Assembly: GCF_038051995.1 (NCBI RefSeq)
Contig: NZ_CP150290.1
Coordinates: forward strand, 4,082,001-4,146,000
Reading direction: 5' to 3'
Length of the DNA: 64,000 bases
Source of the DNA: Paenibacillus sp. FSL H8-0537
GTDB lineage: Bacteria; Bacillota; Bacilli; Paenibacillales; Paenibacillaceae
Each line of letters begins with the position of its first letter. Within the stretch, counting starts at the first letter, position 1. The position numbers and the translations under genes were made by a program. The notes under the pieces were generated by a model. It saw nothing but the letters and a program-made list of their open reading frames with translations. It ran no database searches and was not told the origin of the DNA. Positions 1 through 7,771 of the stretch are shown one piece after another.

Positions 1-312
1 TGCCAAATCCAGCTTGCCGGATGCTGTCGCTACAATTATATATCGGAAGCCTGCGCCTCTAAGTGAAGCGCATACATCATTAATCATATCAACAGCCGCG
101 CGGGCACCTACATAATGAAGCGCTGGATAAGTGACGACTCGCCCTTTAAAAGGAATTTCAATCAGATCCATAACATCACGCAGACGCTCCAGAGCAGCAG
201 TCGCCTCATAAGGCTGCTCTTCGCCGCTCATGCCTGTGACAGGCAGCATACAAGTATCCAAATAAGGACGCAGCTCTTCCCACTGTTCTTCTTGCACATC
301 GCTAAATTTCAT
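1..312 (-). CDS. ypiF: YpiF-like protein (DUF2487), partial
   Basis: The reading frame starts at ATG 312 behind AGGAG and is still open at base 1, so only the first 104 residues are present. It begins MKFSDVQEEQWEELRPYLD and contains the LPVTGM segment that I recognise from the YpiF/DUF2487 family. The biochemical role of this family is not established. In B. subtilis ypiF lies just before qcrABC (menaquinol:cytochrome c reductase), and the IDEAL-domain gene upstream is the ypiB counterpart, so context supports the call. The qcr genes are probably just beyond the left edge, which is inference. Confidence 0.75.
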   Translation of the reverse strand, partial: MKFSDVQEEQWEELRPYLDTCMLPVTGMSGEEQPYEATAALERLRDVMDLIEIPFKGRVVTYPALHYVGARAAVDMINDVCASLRGAGFRYIIVATASGKLDLA

Positions 313-474
313 TGCCAAGATCTCCTTCCGCTTGCAGCTACAGCTGGCTTATCGCAGCTTGCGAAAGCCTACGAGCCTCCATTTTATATACCAAGCCTTT
401 GTCTATGTTAACGTTTTATTCCCCATTTGCCAATGGGTTTTCCCCTTCTGCCTGCCGATTCTTTGTGATGCACA

Positions 475-541
475 GCAAAATAAGCTTCTACCTCAGCCCG
501 CGAGCTTTCTCGCCGGAGCCTCTGATGGAAGCTTATTTTGC
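475..541. repeat. Long inverted repeat with 14-bp perfect arms
   Basis: GCAAAATAAGCTTC at 475-488 is the exact reverse complement of 528-541. Inside the 39-nt loop a second small stem, GCGAG/CTCGC, can form. It lies between the stop of the IDEAL gene and the ypiF start, so it could end or process the minus-strand transcript, but no clean U-run follows. Confidence 0.6.
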
Positions 542-569
542 CCTTCATTCTTGCATCCACGTTATGCCT

Positions 570-749
570 TCACTTCATTTCGTTCAATTCTTTAGCTAAG
601 CGATAAAACATATCCTCATCGCCAGCCGCAAGCGACTGGTCAATTTCGCGGTATATACGCTCCGCACGGAATTTTCGCACCGCTTCATCCAGCGCCATTT
701 CTGCTGCAAGCGACAGCATCGCTTCATACGTTACCTTCATTTTATCCAT
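570..749 (-). CDS. IDEAL-domain small protein (YpiB C-terminal-like)
   Basis: This 59-aa protein begins at ATG 749, chosen because GGAGG lies seven bases upstream; a GTG start at 764 would overlap that site. The last 35 residues (ERIYREIDQSLAAGDEDMFY, then RLAKELNEMK) fit the IDEAL domain found at the end of B. subtilis YpiB and in ComK. YpiB is about three times longer, so either the N-terminal UPF0302 part was lost or this is a free-standing IDEAL protein. Role unknown; the domain is thought to mediate protein contacts. It sits between the gamma carbonic anhydrase gene and ypiF, all reading left. Confidence 0.7.
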   Translation of the reverse strand: MDKMKVTYEAMLSLAAEMALDEAVRKFRAERIYREIDQSLAAGDEDMFYRLAKELNEMK

Positions 750-771
750 AGGATACACCTCCACACCGGCG

Positions 772-1278
772 TTAAGAGATCCTATATTCTTCGCCTTTCT
801 TCACGTAGCTTTCCATCGTTCGTTTCATTCGCAGCAAATCGTCCTCCGTAAGCTCTCTAACGACTTTAGCAGGTGAACCAAGAGAAAGCGTATAGGGTGG
901 TATCTTCTTATTCTCCGTAACAATCGAACCGGCTCCTACTAAAGCATATTCACCAAGCTGCGCGCCGTTAAGTACGATTGCCCCCATTCCAATTAATGTG
1001 CCTTTGCCTATCGTACAGCCATGGATAATCGCCGCGTGCCCGATGGAAACCTCATCTTCCAAAATGAGCGGTTGGTTCGTATTCACATGCCCGACAACTC
1101 CATCCTGTATATTGCAGCTATGTCCAATATGTATTGGCGCCAAATCTCCGCGAAGCACAGCGTTAAACCATACGGTGCTGTACTGGCCAATTGTCACATC
1201 TCCAATCAGCTTCGCTCCTTCTCCGATATAAACACTGGAATGAATCGTTGGTCTTACTCCCAAATAAGGCAGCAGCAT
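772..1278 (-). CDS. Gamma carbonic anhydrase family protein
   Basis: 168-aa left-handed beta-helix protein with hexapeptide repeats ([LIV]GxxxxI pattern from about residue 16 to 135). Three histidines in the places that bind zinc in gamma carbonic anhydrases are visible at H64, H81 and H86 (GHVN and IGHAAIIHG), and the early R43-G-D45 motif is present. This matches the YrdA/PaaY/YtoA group. Family members bind metal, but carbonic anhydrase activity is proven for only some of them, so the substrate here is unproven. Normal length, clean start, cytoplasmic. The IDEAL gene begins 22 bases downstream. Confidence 0.88.
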   Translation of the reverse strand: MLLPYLGVRPTIHSSVYIGEGAKLIGDVTIGQYSTVWFNAVLRGDLAPIHIGHSCNIQDGVVGHVNTNQPLILEDEVSIGHAAIIHGCTIGKGTLIGMGAIVLNGAQLGEYALVGAGSIVTENKKIPPYTLSLGSPAKVVRELTEDDLLRMKRTMESYVKKGEEYRIS

Positions 1279-1384
1279 CTCGTAAATTCCCCTCTCATTT
1301 GCAATGGAAGTTCAGCATCATACTGCTATGCATCCATTCCTTTACATTAGCGTGGGGTGATTCTATCAACTGCCGCAGCCATTG

Positions 1385-2617
1385 TCAATACATGAACAAT
1401 CGGTTCTGCTCTTCCAGGCTAATGCCCAACATTACCGCTTTGCCCGCCTTCGTCGTTTTGATGACCATGCCGTGCAGCTCATGCTCTCCTAGCCGTATTA
1501 GACCAAGATGGACGAGCATACCAAGCAATCTGTGCTGAAAAATCCGCTCCGCATCATCATAATAAAATGGTTTAATGAGCGGAACCAGTACCTGGCTGAG
1601 CGATTGCGCCGTTACCCACTGATCCGATAGTCCGCCAATCCATTGGACGAGCGCTAAAATGTTCGGAATCGGCCCTTTATACTGCTTAAGCCAGCATTTG
1701 TACAACTGCTGCAATTCATTTGCCGGAGCTGTAAGAAGCCTTTCCTGCCCACCTGGCGTAAGCTTTAAGCCAAGAGGCTCCTCTACAAAATAGTTCATTT
1801 GCACGCAATAATCATAAAGCAGCGACATTCGATTCGGATAATGGTGAAAATATTTGCCGTAGCCGAATCGCCACTCTCCCTTGCCCGGCAGCTCCTCCTT
1901 GATCGAAAACAAATCAAGCAGCTGCAAGCTAAAGCGCTTGTATAGGGAACCGTCAGCCGCCATCGTCACCTCGTTGTGATGGATGTAGTGCAGCAGCCCG
2001 CGAATATCGGCCTGCAGCAGTTCCTGCTCATCGCGGTACACATGAGGCTCATCCGCATACACAAGCTGTGCTGCAAACTTGCGTTTCAATGTTTCACGAA
2101 ACCGCTGCTTTAAATCTTCCGGGACCTGAAACAAATAACGGTTCTGCCCGGTGAAGCCGTTGAACAGCCAGCCCTGATGCTTGAATTTAACGATTATATC
2201 CCGGGGGCTGATTTCCTTCATAACAGGCGTTTTTTTGGAACGGCGCTTCGGCGCAGGCTTGGCGGGCTTTTGATTAGATGAGGCTTTCTCTGCTGCAGCC
2301 GGCTGCTCACCCTTTGTTTCCTTTTGAACCGCGCTCGCTGCCTCAGGGCCATTAAACCTGCTCTGCTGCGCACGAGCCAGAAGCTCCTCCAAACTAAAAG
2401 CGTCTCTCGTCTCGAACAGCAGCGAGTTTAAAAACCGCAAATCCTCAATCGCCATGCTGCTGATTTGTTGCTCGAAAACATCATTTCGGCTTACAGCGCC
2501 GAGAATCGACTGAATCAATTCATTTTTGGAGTTGCTATTGCACTCGCATTGATAGACGGAGGCAATGCGGCTGAGCTGCCCGATATCTGCACAGCCGAGC
2601 ATATCCGATAAATTCAT
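1385..2617 (-). CDS. Hypothetical protein, 410 aa
   Basis: I do not recognise this family. The start is ATG 2617, preceded by AGGAGGAG with good spacing; the frame extends 18 codons further up but without a better site. The N-terminal 90 residues look helical (possible SAP- or helicase-N-terminus-like fold, not provable by eye). A low-complexity linker rich in Ala, Lys and Pro follows near residues 93-135, then a mixed domain with aromatic clusters (HQGWLFNGF, FGYGKYFHHYPNR). No signal peptide or membrane helix. It is transcribed alone between a phosphatase gene and the carbonic anhydrase gene and replaces nothing obvious in the B. subtilis order. Confidence 0.6.
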   Translation of the reverse strand: MNLSDMLGCADIGQLSRIASVYQCECNSNSKNELIQSILGAVSRNDVFEQQISSMAIEDLRFLNSLLFETRDAFSLEELLARAQQSRFNGPEAASAVQKETKGEQPAAAEKASSNQKPAKPAPKRRSKKTPVMKEISPRDIIVKFKHQGWLFNGFTGQNRYLFQVPEDLKQRFRETLKRKFAAQLVYADEPHVYRDEQELLQADIRGLLHYIHHNEVTMAADGSLYKRFSLQLLDLFSIKEELPGKGEWRFGYGKYFHHYPNRMSLLYDYCVQMNYFVEEPLGLKLTPGGQERLLTAPANELQQLYKCWLKQYKGPIPNILALVQWIGGLSDQWVTAQSLSQVLVPLIKPFYYDDAERIFQHRLLGMLVHLGLIRLGEHELHGMVIKTTKAGKAVMLGISLEEQNRLFMY

Positions 2618-2770
2618 AGTCTCTCCTCCTTCGCGCTTAACTGCTGCTTTAATGAACAGCCTTGCTTGCACTCATGATTGTAGAGCAGCCTTTTTTATTA
2701 CCATTATGGGAAGAAACTCAGATTTTATAACCGCAATTCCGGAAAAAATAGTTTTTATGCTTTTTTTTCA

Positions 2771-2808
2771 AAAAAAAACGCCATCCCTCCGGTTAGAGGA
2801 ATGGCGCT
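2771..2808 (-). terminator. Intrinsic terminator after the phosphatase gene
   Basis: On the minus strand an 11-bp stem, CGCCATTCCTC paired with GAGGGATGGCG through one G-T, is followed by eight or more T. It lies 55 bases past the stop of the histidine phosphatase gene. Confidence 0.85.
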
Positions 2809-2863
2809 GCTATGGATATAACCGAGCTGCTCCTGCGAATAATAGAGCAGCTTTCATATTATT

Positions 2864-3460
2864 TTAAACGCCGACCTGATCGAGCTGCTGCAAATGCCGG
2901 CTGCAATTGTAGAGCAAGGACTCCCAATCATTTTCCTTAAACTGAAGGATGGAATAGGACATATTATCGAGAAACTGCTTATCGAGTCCCGAGCACAGCT
3001 CATCCAGCAGCTGCGCCAGAAAGCTTCCATGCGTGACGACAAGCAGGCGCCCATCGGGATTGCTTTGCCGCCATTCCTCTACAAAAGAACGCCCACGCAC
3101 GCGCACAGTCTCATCAGACTCCTGTCCAACTTCAGCCTTGCGCCATTGCTCACCCCAGCGCGCTATCCGCTCCTGCTCCGTCGTTCCTTCTATGTCGCCA
3201 TAAAAACGCTCACGCAGCCGATCATCCGGTGCCAGCAGCGGAATGTCCAGCTTATCCGCGACAATTCGGGCTGTCTCACGGGCACGCAGCAAATCACTGG
3301 AAATAACAGCATGCCACAGCTTCTGATCTTCGCTCAGACGGCTTGCGAGTGCCATCGCTTGAGCAACTCCCCGCTCATTCAAGGGAATATCGGTTTGCCC
3401 TTGAATTTTTCCAAGCTTATTCCAATCCGTATTGCCGTGACGCACCAGACCTATTATCAT
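2864..3460 (-). CDS. Histidine phosphatase family protein
   Basis: 198-aa protein of the phosphoglycerate-mutase-like branch. The phospho-accepting RHG is at the N-terminus (LVRHGNTDWN, His8), the ERFYGDIEG segment carries the acid residue, and VVTHGSF near residue 142 supplies the second histidine. These are the landmarks of a broad-specificity phosphatase (PhoE/CobC-like); the substrate cannot be read from sequence. Start ATG 3460 has GGGGAGG eight bases upstream. It stands alone with its own terminator, downstream of the anti-sigma gene and in the same direction. Confidence 0.85.
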   Translation of the reverse strand: MIIGLVRHGNTDWNKLGKIQGQTDIPLNERGVAQAMALASRLSEDQKLWHAVISSDLLRARETARIVADKLDIPLLAPDDRLRERFYGDIEGTTEQERIARWGEQWRKAEVGQESDETVRVRGRSFVEEWRQSNPDGRLLVVTHGSFLAQLLDELCSGLDKQFLDNMSYSILQFKENDWESLLYNCSRHLQQLDQVGV

Positions 3461-3542
3461 CCCGCCAGCCTCCCCAGCTTAATTGCACTCTATTACCGCA
3501 AGGTAACGCAAACAAGGGACCCCTGTCAAGGAGCCCTCTGCG

Positions 3543-4145
3543 CTAGCTGCGCGTTCTTGATAACCAGTTTAGCATAAGCAGCGTCATGACCATGCCAAGC
3601 AGCGACAGCGCCACCCAATACTGTGGAAAAGCCGGAACAACCTTAAGAACAAAAGGATCGCTGATACTTGCAACCGGCACTTCATATTCAGCGCTAATGA
3701 CGAGCCCGCTGCCCGAAGCATTAGCTGTATCCATAAATCCTGTTAATTGGGCCAACTGATCCGGACTTGTACTCGTTTCGTTGCCCACGACGAAAAATAC
3801 GAGCGCACAAACGAACATCGCCATGCAGCCAGCCACAACAAGGGCTACATTGCGACGAAAGGAAGGAGAAAACTGATAGCTTTTGTGTGTAACCGGCATG
3901 AGCCAAGATTCCTCTGCATAAATGCGATCCATGACTCCGCGCGTCACATGATCCATTGGCGGCAGTTCTATGGAATCATCCTCGGCAATGCAGCGAATCA
4001 GCTCCTCGCTCTCTTCCCACAAACGGAGCTGCTCCATGCAATGCTCACAATCAAGCAGATGGGCCTCCATCTCCTGCCGCTGCGGATCTTCCTCCGGCAG
4101 CTCCCAGCACATATGGAGTTTGTGTTGAACGTCTTCGCATTTCAT
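3543..4145 (-). CDS. Anti-sigma factor with zinc-finger-like N-terminus
   Basis: 200-aa membrane protein. An HxxxCxxC motif (HLLDCEHC, residues about 29-36) is typical of zinc-binding anti-sigma domains that hold an ECF sigma factor inactive. Two hydrophobic segments follow, at about residues 103-123 and near the C-terminus (YWVALSLLGMVMTLLMLNWL), so a stretch of about 50 residues is probably outside the cell. Its ATG overlaps the TGA of the sigma gene (ATGA), which implies translational coupling and a one-to-one pair. The release signal and the protease involved are unknown. Confidence 0.85.
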   Translation of the reverse strand: MKCEDVQHKLHMCWELPEEDPQRQEMEAHLLDCEHCMEQLRLWEESEELIRCIAEDDSIELPPMDHVTRGVMDRIYAEESWLMPVTHKSYQFSPSFRRNVALVVAGCMAMFVCALVFFVVGNETSTSPDQLAQLTGFMDTANASGSGLVISAEYEVPVASISDPFVLKVVPAFPQYWVALSLLGMVMTLLMLNWLSRTRS

Positions 4146-4738
4146 CGCGTTTTCATCCCTTCAAATTCTTCCACTCCGAGAGCTTCGCCAAAATAAGGCT
4201 CCAATTGAACCTTCACACTGGCTCTGGCTCTGAATAACAAGGATTTCACAGAACTGACCGTCTGCCCTAAAATGCTGGCAATTTCCTGGTAGTCCATCTG
4301 GTCATATTCTCTAAGGATAAGTGCGGACCGTTGTTTTTCAGGCAAATTATTAATTGCTTCGCGCACCATCGCCATGCGCTCATTGCGAAGCACAAGCTGC
4401 TCCGGACCAGCATCGGGGGCCGTAACCGGCACAATGCCCGATTCATCCAGAGACAAATTCGCTGCTTTCTGCTTGCGCAGCTCGCTAAGCACTGTGTTGC
4501 GGGCGATCGTGTAAAGCCACGTGGAGAAAGAAGCATCCACCTCACGAAACGAGTGCAGACTGCGATAGGCTTTATAAAACGTTTCCGAGCATAAATCCTC
4601 TGCAAGCAGCTCAAGCTTCGCGCTTTTGAGCATATGAAAAATAAAAGATAATATTTTGCGCTGATAACGGCTCATTAGCTCTGAATAAAGCTCAATGTTG
4701 CCATCTTTAATTTCCCTTATTAATTGGGAATCAGTCAT
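4142..4738 (-). CDS. ECF-type RNA polymerase sigma factor
   Basis: 198 residues with region 2 (LLAEDLCSETFYKAYRSL, FSTWLYTIARN) and region 4 (LPEKQRSALILREYDQMDYQ and an SSVKSLLFRAR recognition helix), the two-domain layout of ECF sigma factors. It should direct RNA polymerase to a small regulon when its partner, the overlapping downstream anti-sigma gene, releases it. I cannot assign it to SigW, SigX, SigY or another named factor. Such operons usually autoregulate; I saw no convincing ECF promoter in the 380 bases upstream, which hold a terminator-like hairpin and a 50-bp repeat instead. Confidence 0.88.
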   Translation of the reverse strand: MTDSQLIREIKDGNIELYSELMSRYQRKILSFIFHMLKSAKLELLAEDLCSETFYKAYRSLHSFREVDASFSTWLYTIARNTVLSELRKQKAANLSLDESGIVPVTAPDAGPEQLVLRNERMAMVREAINNLPEKQRSALILREYDQMDYQEIASILGQTVSSVKSLLFRARASVKVQLEPYFGEALGVEEFEGMKTR

Positions 4739-4860
4739 GACAGGCGAACCTCCCCACCTGCGAATTCATCTTCCCGGCCCTGTTATCATTAAATTGTACC
4801 AAGCCGGAAGCAAAAAGTTGCGGTATGTATAATAAAAATTACGAATCGCTGGTCTAACAA

Positions 4861-4910
4861 CATAAATTCGCGCCGCACAATCAAAATCCTGCTTAATTCG
4901 ACAAAAGGAT
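4861..4910. repeat. 50-bp direct repeat, left copy (flanks MFS gene)
   Basis: Matches 6416-6465 at 45 of 50 positions in the same orientation. The minus strand of both copies carries TTTTGTCGAA, the core of a Spo0A box. The stretch from 4739 to 5119 contains this repeat, the hairpin at 4971-5020 and no gene. Confidence 0.85.
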
Positions 4911-4970
4911 AAATGAGGAATTTTTTAGAAAAAAGAGCTTGCCTTTGAAAATCTCCCCTCCTTAACCCTA

Positions 4971-5020
4971 TTGAACAAAAGAAAAGTGGTTAAGCAGGCA
5001 ACTAATCCTGCTCAGCCACT
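4971..5020 (-). terminator. Orphan terminator-like hairpin upstream of the sigma gene
   Basis: 14-nt arms at 4985-4998 and 5007-5020 pair with a single mismatch and one G-T, with an 8-nt loop. On the minus strand the hairpin is followed by TTTTCTTTTG. No minus-strand gene lies upstream of it, because the neighbour is the plus-strand MFS gene. It may therefore be a leader attenuator, the end of a short RNA, or a relic. Confidence 0.6.
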
Positions 5021-5119
5021 ATCGCGTTTGCCTATCTACCTTACAGATAATACTCACATGGGCGAAAATAACGTATAACGGCGACTGCTCAAGGTTATGA
5101 TACTTTAACGAGGGGAGGA

Positions 5120-6334
5120 ATGAATATGAATGAGAAAAAAAAGTGGGATTTATCAGCTCTAGCAACAATTCCGCTAATTATGACGCTTGCGAATTCAATG
5201 CTCATTCCTGTCCTTCCCCTTATTCAAAAAAAATTACATATCTCTTCTCTTCAATCCAGCCTCATTATTACAGTCTACGCCGCGATATCGATCTTATGTA
5301 TCCCTTTCGCCGGTTATCTTTCCGATCGTTTCGGAAGAAAACGAATTATCGTCATCGGGCTGTGTATTGCTGCTGTCGGTGGTTTAATCTCAGGTATAGC
5401 TGCATGGCTGCTGCATGATCATGTTTACGCATTCATTTTAGCAGGCAGACTCATTCAAGGAATCGGAGCCGCTGGCGCATTCCCGATCGTAATGCCATTA
5501 GTTGGCGATATGTATAAAAGTGAGGAAGAAGTTAGCAATGGACTCGGCATCATTGAAACCTCTAATACTTTAGGAAAGGTTTTAAGTCCAATTCTAGGTT
5601 CTGCATTAGCATTAATCATTTGGTTTCTTCCTTTGGCTGTCATTCCAGTCATTTCAACCGTATCTATTCTGGCCGTTATTTTTCTCGTCAAAACACCTAA
5701 ACAGCCCAATACAACAAAGCTTGATTTTAGAGATTTTCTTGTTTCCCTTAAAAGCATTTTTGCCGAAAATGGGAAGTGGCTGTTTGTCATATTTACACTT
5801 GGCGGTAGTGCCATGTTTATTATGTTCGGTTTTCTTTATTATTTATCATCCATCCTTGAAGACAGTTATCATATAGATGGTATTTGGAAAGGCACACTGC
5901 TGGCCATCCCTCTCAGCGCAATTTGCATCGCTTCTTTTGCATCTGGGAAATGGATTGGTAAAAATAAAATAAAAATGAAATGGTTAACCGTGGTTGGATT
6001 TGTATTTATCGCCGCAGCCATGCTTATTTGTGGATTAACCAATACGAAGAGCTTATTTTTCTTAATATCTCTCATGTTTATTAGCGGATTAGGCATCGGC
6101 CTTGTTCTACCCAGCTTAGATGCGTTAATTACGGAAGGAATAGATAAAAAACAGCGTGGGACTATCACTTCATTTTACAGCAGCACAAGGTTCATAGGCG
6201 TTGCATGTGGTCCATTAGTGGCTTCCCTGCTTCTACTTCATATCGCATCGTTGTTTTATATTTTTGTAGCTATTGCTTGTGGATGCTGCTTAATTGCTTT
6301 GTTTTTTATAAAACCGAGCCAAATTAATATATAG
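5120..6334 (+). CDS. MFS drug/siderophore exporter (YmfD/DHA1-like)
   Basis: 404-aa protein with about twelve membrane segments and the DHA1 signature GYLSDRFGRKR between helices 2 and 3 (residues about 66-76), plus RLIQGIGAAGAFP in the motif-C region. The opening (LSALATIPLIMTLANSMLIP) resembles B. subtilis YmfD, the bacillibactin exporter, and other proton-driven efflux pumps; the real substrate is unknown. ATG 5120 follows GGGGAGG; a second ATG lies two codons on. The gene is clearly more AT-rich than its neighbours, reads against the surrounding minus-strand genes and lies between two copies of a 50-bp repeat, all signs of late arrival. Confidence 0.85.
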   Translation: MNMNEKKKWDLSALATIPLIMTLANSMLIPVLPLIQKKLHISSLQSSLIITVYAAISILCIPFAGYLSDRFGRKRIIVIGLCIAAVGGLISGIAAWLLHDHVYAFILAGRLIQGIGAAGAFPIVMPLVGDMYKSEEEVSNGLGIIETSNTLGKVLSPILGSALALIIWFLPLAVIPVISTVSILAVIFLVKTPKQPNTTKLDFRDFLVSLKSIFAENGKWLFVIFTLGGSAMFIMFGFLYYLSSILEDSYHIDGIWKGTLLAIPLSAICIASFASGKWIGKNKIKMKWLTVVGFVFIAAAMLICGLTNTKSLFFLISLMFISGLGIGLVLPSLDALITEGIDKKQRGTITSFYSSTRFIGVACGPLVASLLLLHIASLFYIFVAIACGCCLIALFFIKPSQINI

Positions 6335-6415
6335 AAAATGAGATCCATTGCTCTCTAATTGATCCTTTAATAGGACTCCCGATAGAGATGTTTTGACTCA
6401 TTAGGTACTGATAAA

Positions 6416-6465
6416 CATAAATTTGCACTGCATAATCAAAATCCTGCTTTATTCGACAAAAGGAT
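6416..6465. repeat. 50-bp direct repeat, right copy
   Basis: Second copy of the sequence at 4861-4910, same orientation, 1555 bp further on, five differences. It also carries the TTTTGTCGAA core on the minus strand. The rest of 6335-6643 shows no credible gene. Confidence 0.85.
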
Positions 6466-6643
6466 ATGCGGCTAAGCTTGCAGCCATAACGCTACGCCTA
6501 ATACAGTTAGCATGGCCTCCATTATTAACCCCTTGACAATCCGTTCTATTATAAAAAAGGCTATCATCTATCGTTATTCGCCCTTCTTGCACAAAGATAG
6601 ATATTAGTCTAGTAAACCTTGGGTATTTACCCTTCCAAATTTC

Positions 6644-6680
6644 CACCTCCTACGTATGATAACTCAAATCTTAGGAGGTG
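6644..6680 (+). promoter_or_regulatory. Hairpin covering the ribosome binding site of the collagen-like gene
   Basis: CACCTCCTA at 6644-6652 is the exact complement of TAGGAGGTG at 6672-6680, which is the Shine-Dalgarno site of the next gene. The 9-bp stem with a 19-nt loop would hide the site in the mRNA. Confidence 0.6.
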
Positions 6681-6686
6681 TATTCA

Positions 6687-7538
6687 TTGAGTTGTACGAT
6701 TAATAAGTACAAAAACAAGAAAATGAAAAGCTGTCATAAAAAAGTTATTACGGTTTGTAAACCTAAAAGAAAAAAGAATATTATTATACAGAAAAAAGTT
6801 GTTAAAGTATCGTGTCCTGCTCCTAAAGTTAAAGTTAATGTTACCCCTACACCTGGTCCACAAGGATTGCAAGGTGCGGCTGGCTCAACAGGGCTGACGG
6901 GTCCACAAGGACCTGCTGGAGCCACTGGAGCTACTGGACCTCAAGGGCCAGTTGGAGCTACTGGACTTCAAGGACCTGCTGGAGCTACGGGACTAACAGG
7001 ACCTCAAGGGCCTCAAGGCGTGCAAGGAACCACTGGGCTAACAGGGCTAACAGGACCTCAAGGGCCTCAAGGACCAGCTGGCGGTATTTCTTCCTTCGCC
7101 TTCCTATGCAGCACGGAAGAACAAATTGTTGCAGCAGCAGCGGTACCAGGCGGGCAAGGAGGGGCAGTAACCTTTAACAATACGGTTATTAGCGCAACTG
7201 CGCTTACGTTCTCTCCACCAAGCGATATTATCATTAACGAAAACGGCTTTTACAACATTAGCTGGGAAGTATTCCCAACCCCTGGAAACTCTGCATTTGG
7301 TTTATTCTTCGATCCGGACGGAGCAGGCCCAACTGTCGCGACACTTGTGCCTTGCAGCAACTATGGTACAGCAGCAGGCAACAATCCTTACCAAGGTCAA
7401 GTCGTTGTGCAATTGACCGCTGGCGGCGTATTGACTTTAAATCGTATTGATAGCATGGGCAATGTGGTATTGCAAAACGCTATCGGCGGCGGAACGCCAA
7501 CCGTGAGTGCCTCTATTGTCATTGAAAAACTAGCATAA
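6687..7538 (+). CDS. Collagen-like (Gly-X-Y) spore-surface-type protein
   Basis: 283-aa protein in three parts: a basic, Lys- and Cys-containing head (residues 1-52), about 26 uninterrupted Gly-X-Y triplets rich in Pro, Gln, Thr and Ala ([17 protein letters not shown]), and a 145-residue C-terminal domain resembling the BclA/TNF-like trimerising domain. Proteins of this form make hair-like fibres on spores of Bacillus and Paenibacillus. No classical signal peptide is seen, which fits assembly inside the mother cell. TTG 6687 is chosen because AGGAGG ends eight bases before it. That site is caught in a hairpin. A strong terminator follows. Phage or mobile collagen-like proteins are the alternative. 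Confidence 0.82.
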   Translation: MSCTINKYKNKKMKSCHKKVITVCKPKRKKNIIIQKKVVKVSCPAPKVKVNVTPTPGPQGLQGAAGSTGLTGPQGPAGATGATGPQGPVGATGLQGPAGATGLTGPQGPQGVQGTTGLTGLTGPQGPQGPAGGISSFAFLCSTEEQIVAAAAVPGGQGGAVTFNNTVISATALTFSPPSDIIINENGFYNISWEVFPTPGNSAFGLFFDPDGAGPTVATLVPCSNYGTAAGNNPYQGQVVVQLTAGGVLTLNRIDSMGNVVLQNAIGGGTPTVSASIVIEKLA

Positions 7539-7562
7539 TCTAGTCTACTCTACAGGGCTGTT

Positions 7563-7605
7563 ACCAGAAGTCATTAGAAATGACTTCTGGTCAGCCTTTT
7601 TTATT
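7563..7605 (+). terminator. Terminator of the collagen-like gene
   Basis: Perfect 12-bp stem ACCAGAAGTCAT/ATGACTTCTGGT with a 5-nt loop, then CAGCC and a run of T. It lies 25 bases past the stop codon. Confidence 0.9.
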
Positions 7606-7654
7606 TAGAACTATCTCTCTATAAATGTCCTTTAAGCTACTTTCGTAATACAAC

Positions 7655-7736
7655 AAAAAAAAGACCGCCATATAGGCGGTCCATGTTCATTTACAGAACA
7701 TAAGTTTTGGATAGGAGTGGAGAGAAACCATACTGT
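7655..7736 (-). ncRNA. Probable small regulatory RNA, about 82 nt
   Basis: A consensus sigma-A promoter (7743-7771) points into this otherwise empty interval, and an intrinsic terminator (stem GACCGCC/GGCGGTC at 7675-7681 and 7663-7669, then eight T at 7655-7662) ends it about 82 nt later. The predicted RNA has an unpaired C/U-rich stretch, UCUCUCCACUCCUAUCC (7709-7725), complementary to Shine-Dalgarno sequences. A small hairpin follows (ATGTTC/GAACAT, 7683-7701), then the terminator. This is the layout of base-pairing sRNAs in Firmicutes such as RsaE/RoxS, FsrA and RsaI. A 14-codon frame (MVSLHSYPKLMFCK) exists but has no ribosome binding site. It is separated from tyrA by the tyrA terminator. 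Not matched to a named RNA. Confidence 0.75.
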
Positions 7737-7742
7737 ACTTTT

Positions 7743-7771
7743 ATTATATGTATACGCTTCCAATATGTCAA
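7743..7771 (-). promoter_or_regulatory. Consensus sigma-A promoter of the sRNA gene
   Basis: On the minus strand TTGACA (7766-7771), a 17-bp spacer and TATAAT (7743-7748): both hexamers and the spacing are perfect. The -35 overlaps a cre-like operator. Confidence 0.92.

Noticed and set aside
6449..6646. 65-codon minus-strand frame upstream of the collagen-like gene
   Set aside because: Starts at GTG inside the hairpin, no separate SD, and covers the 50-bp repeat; not protein-like.
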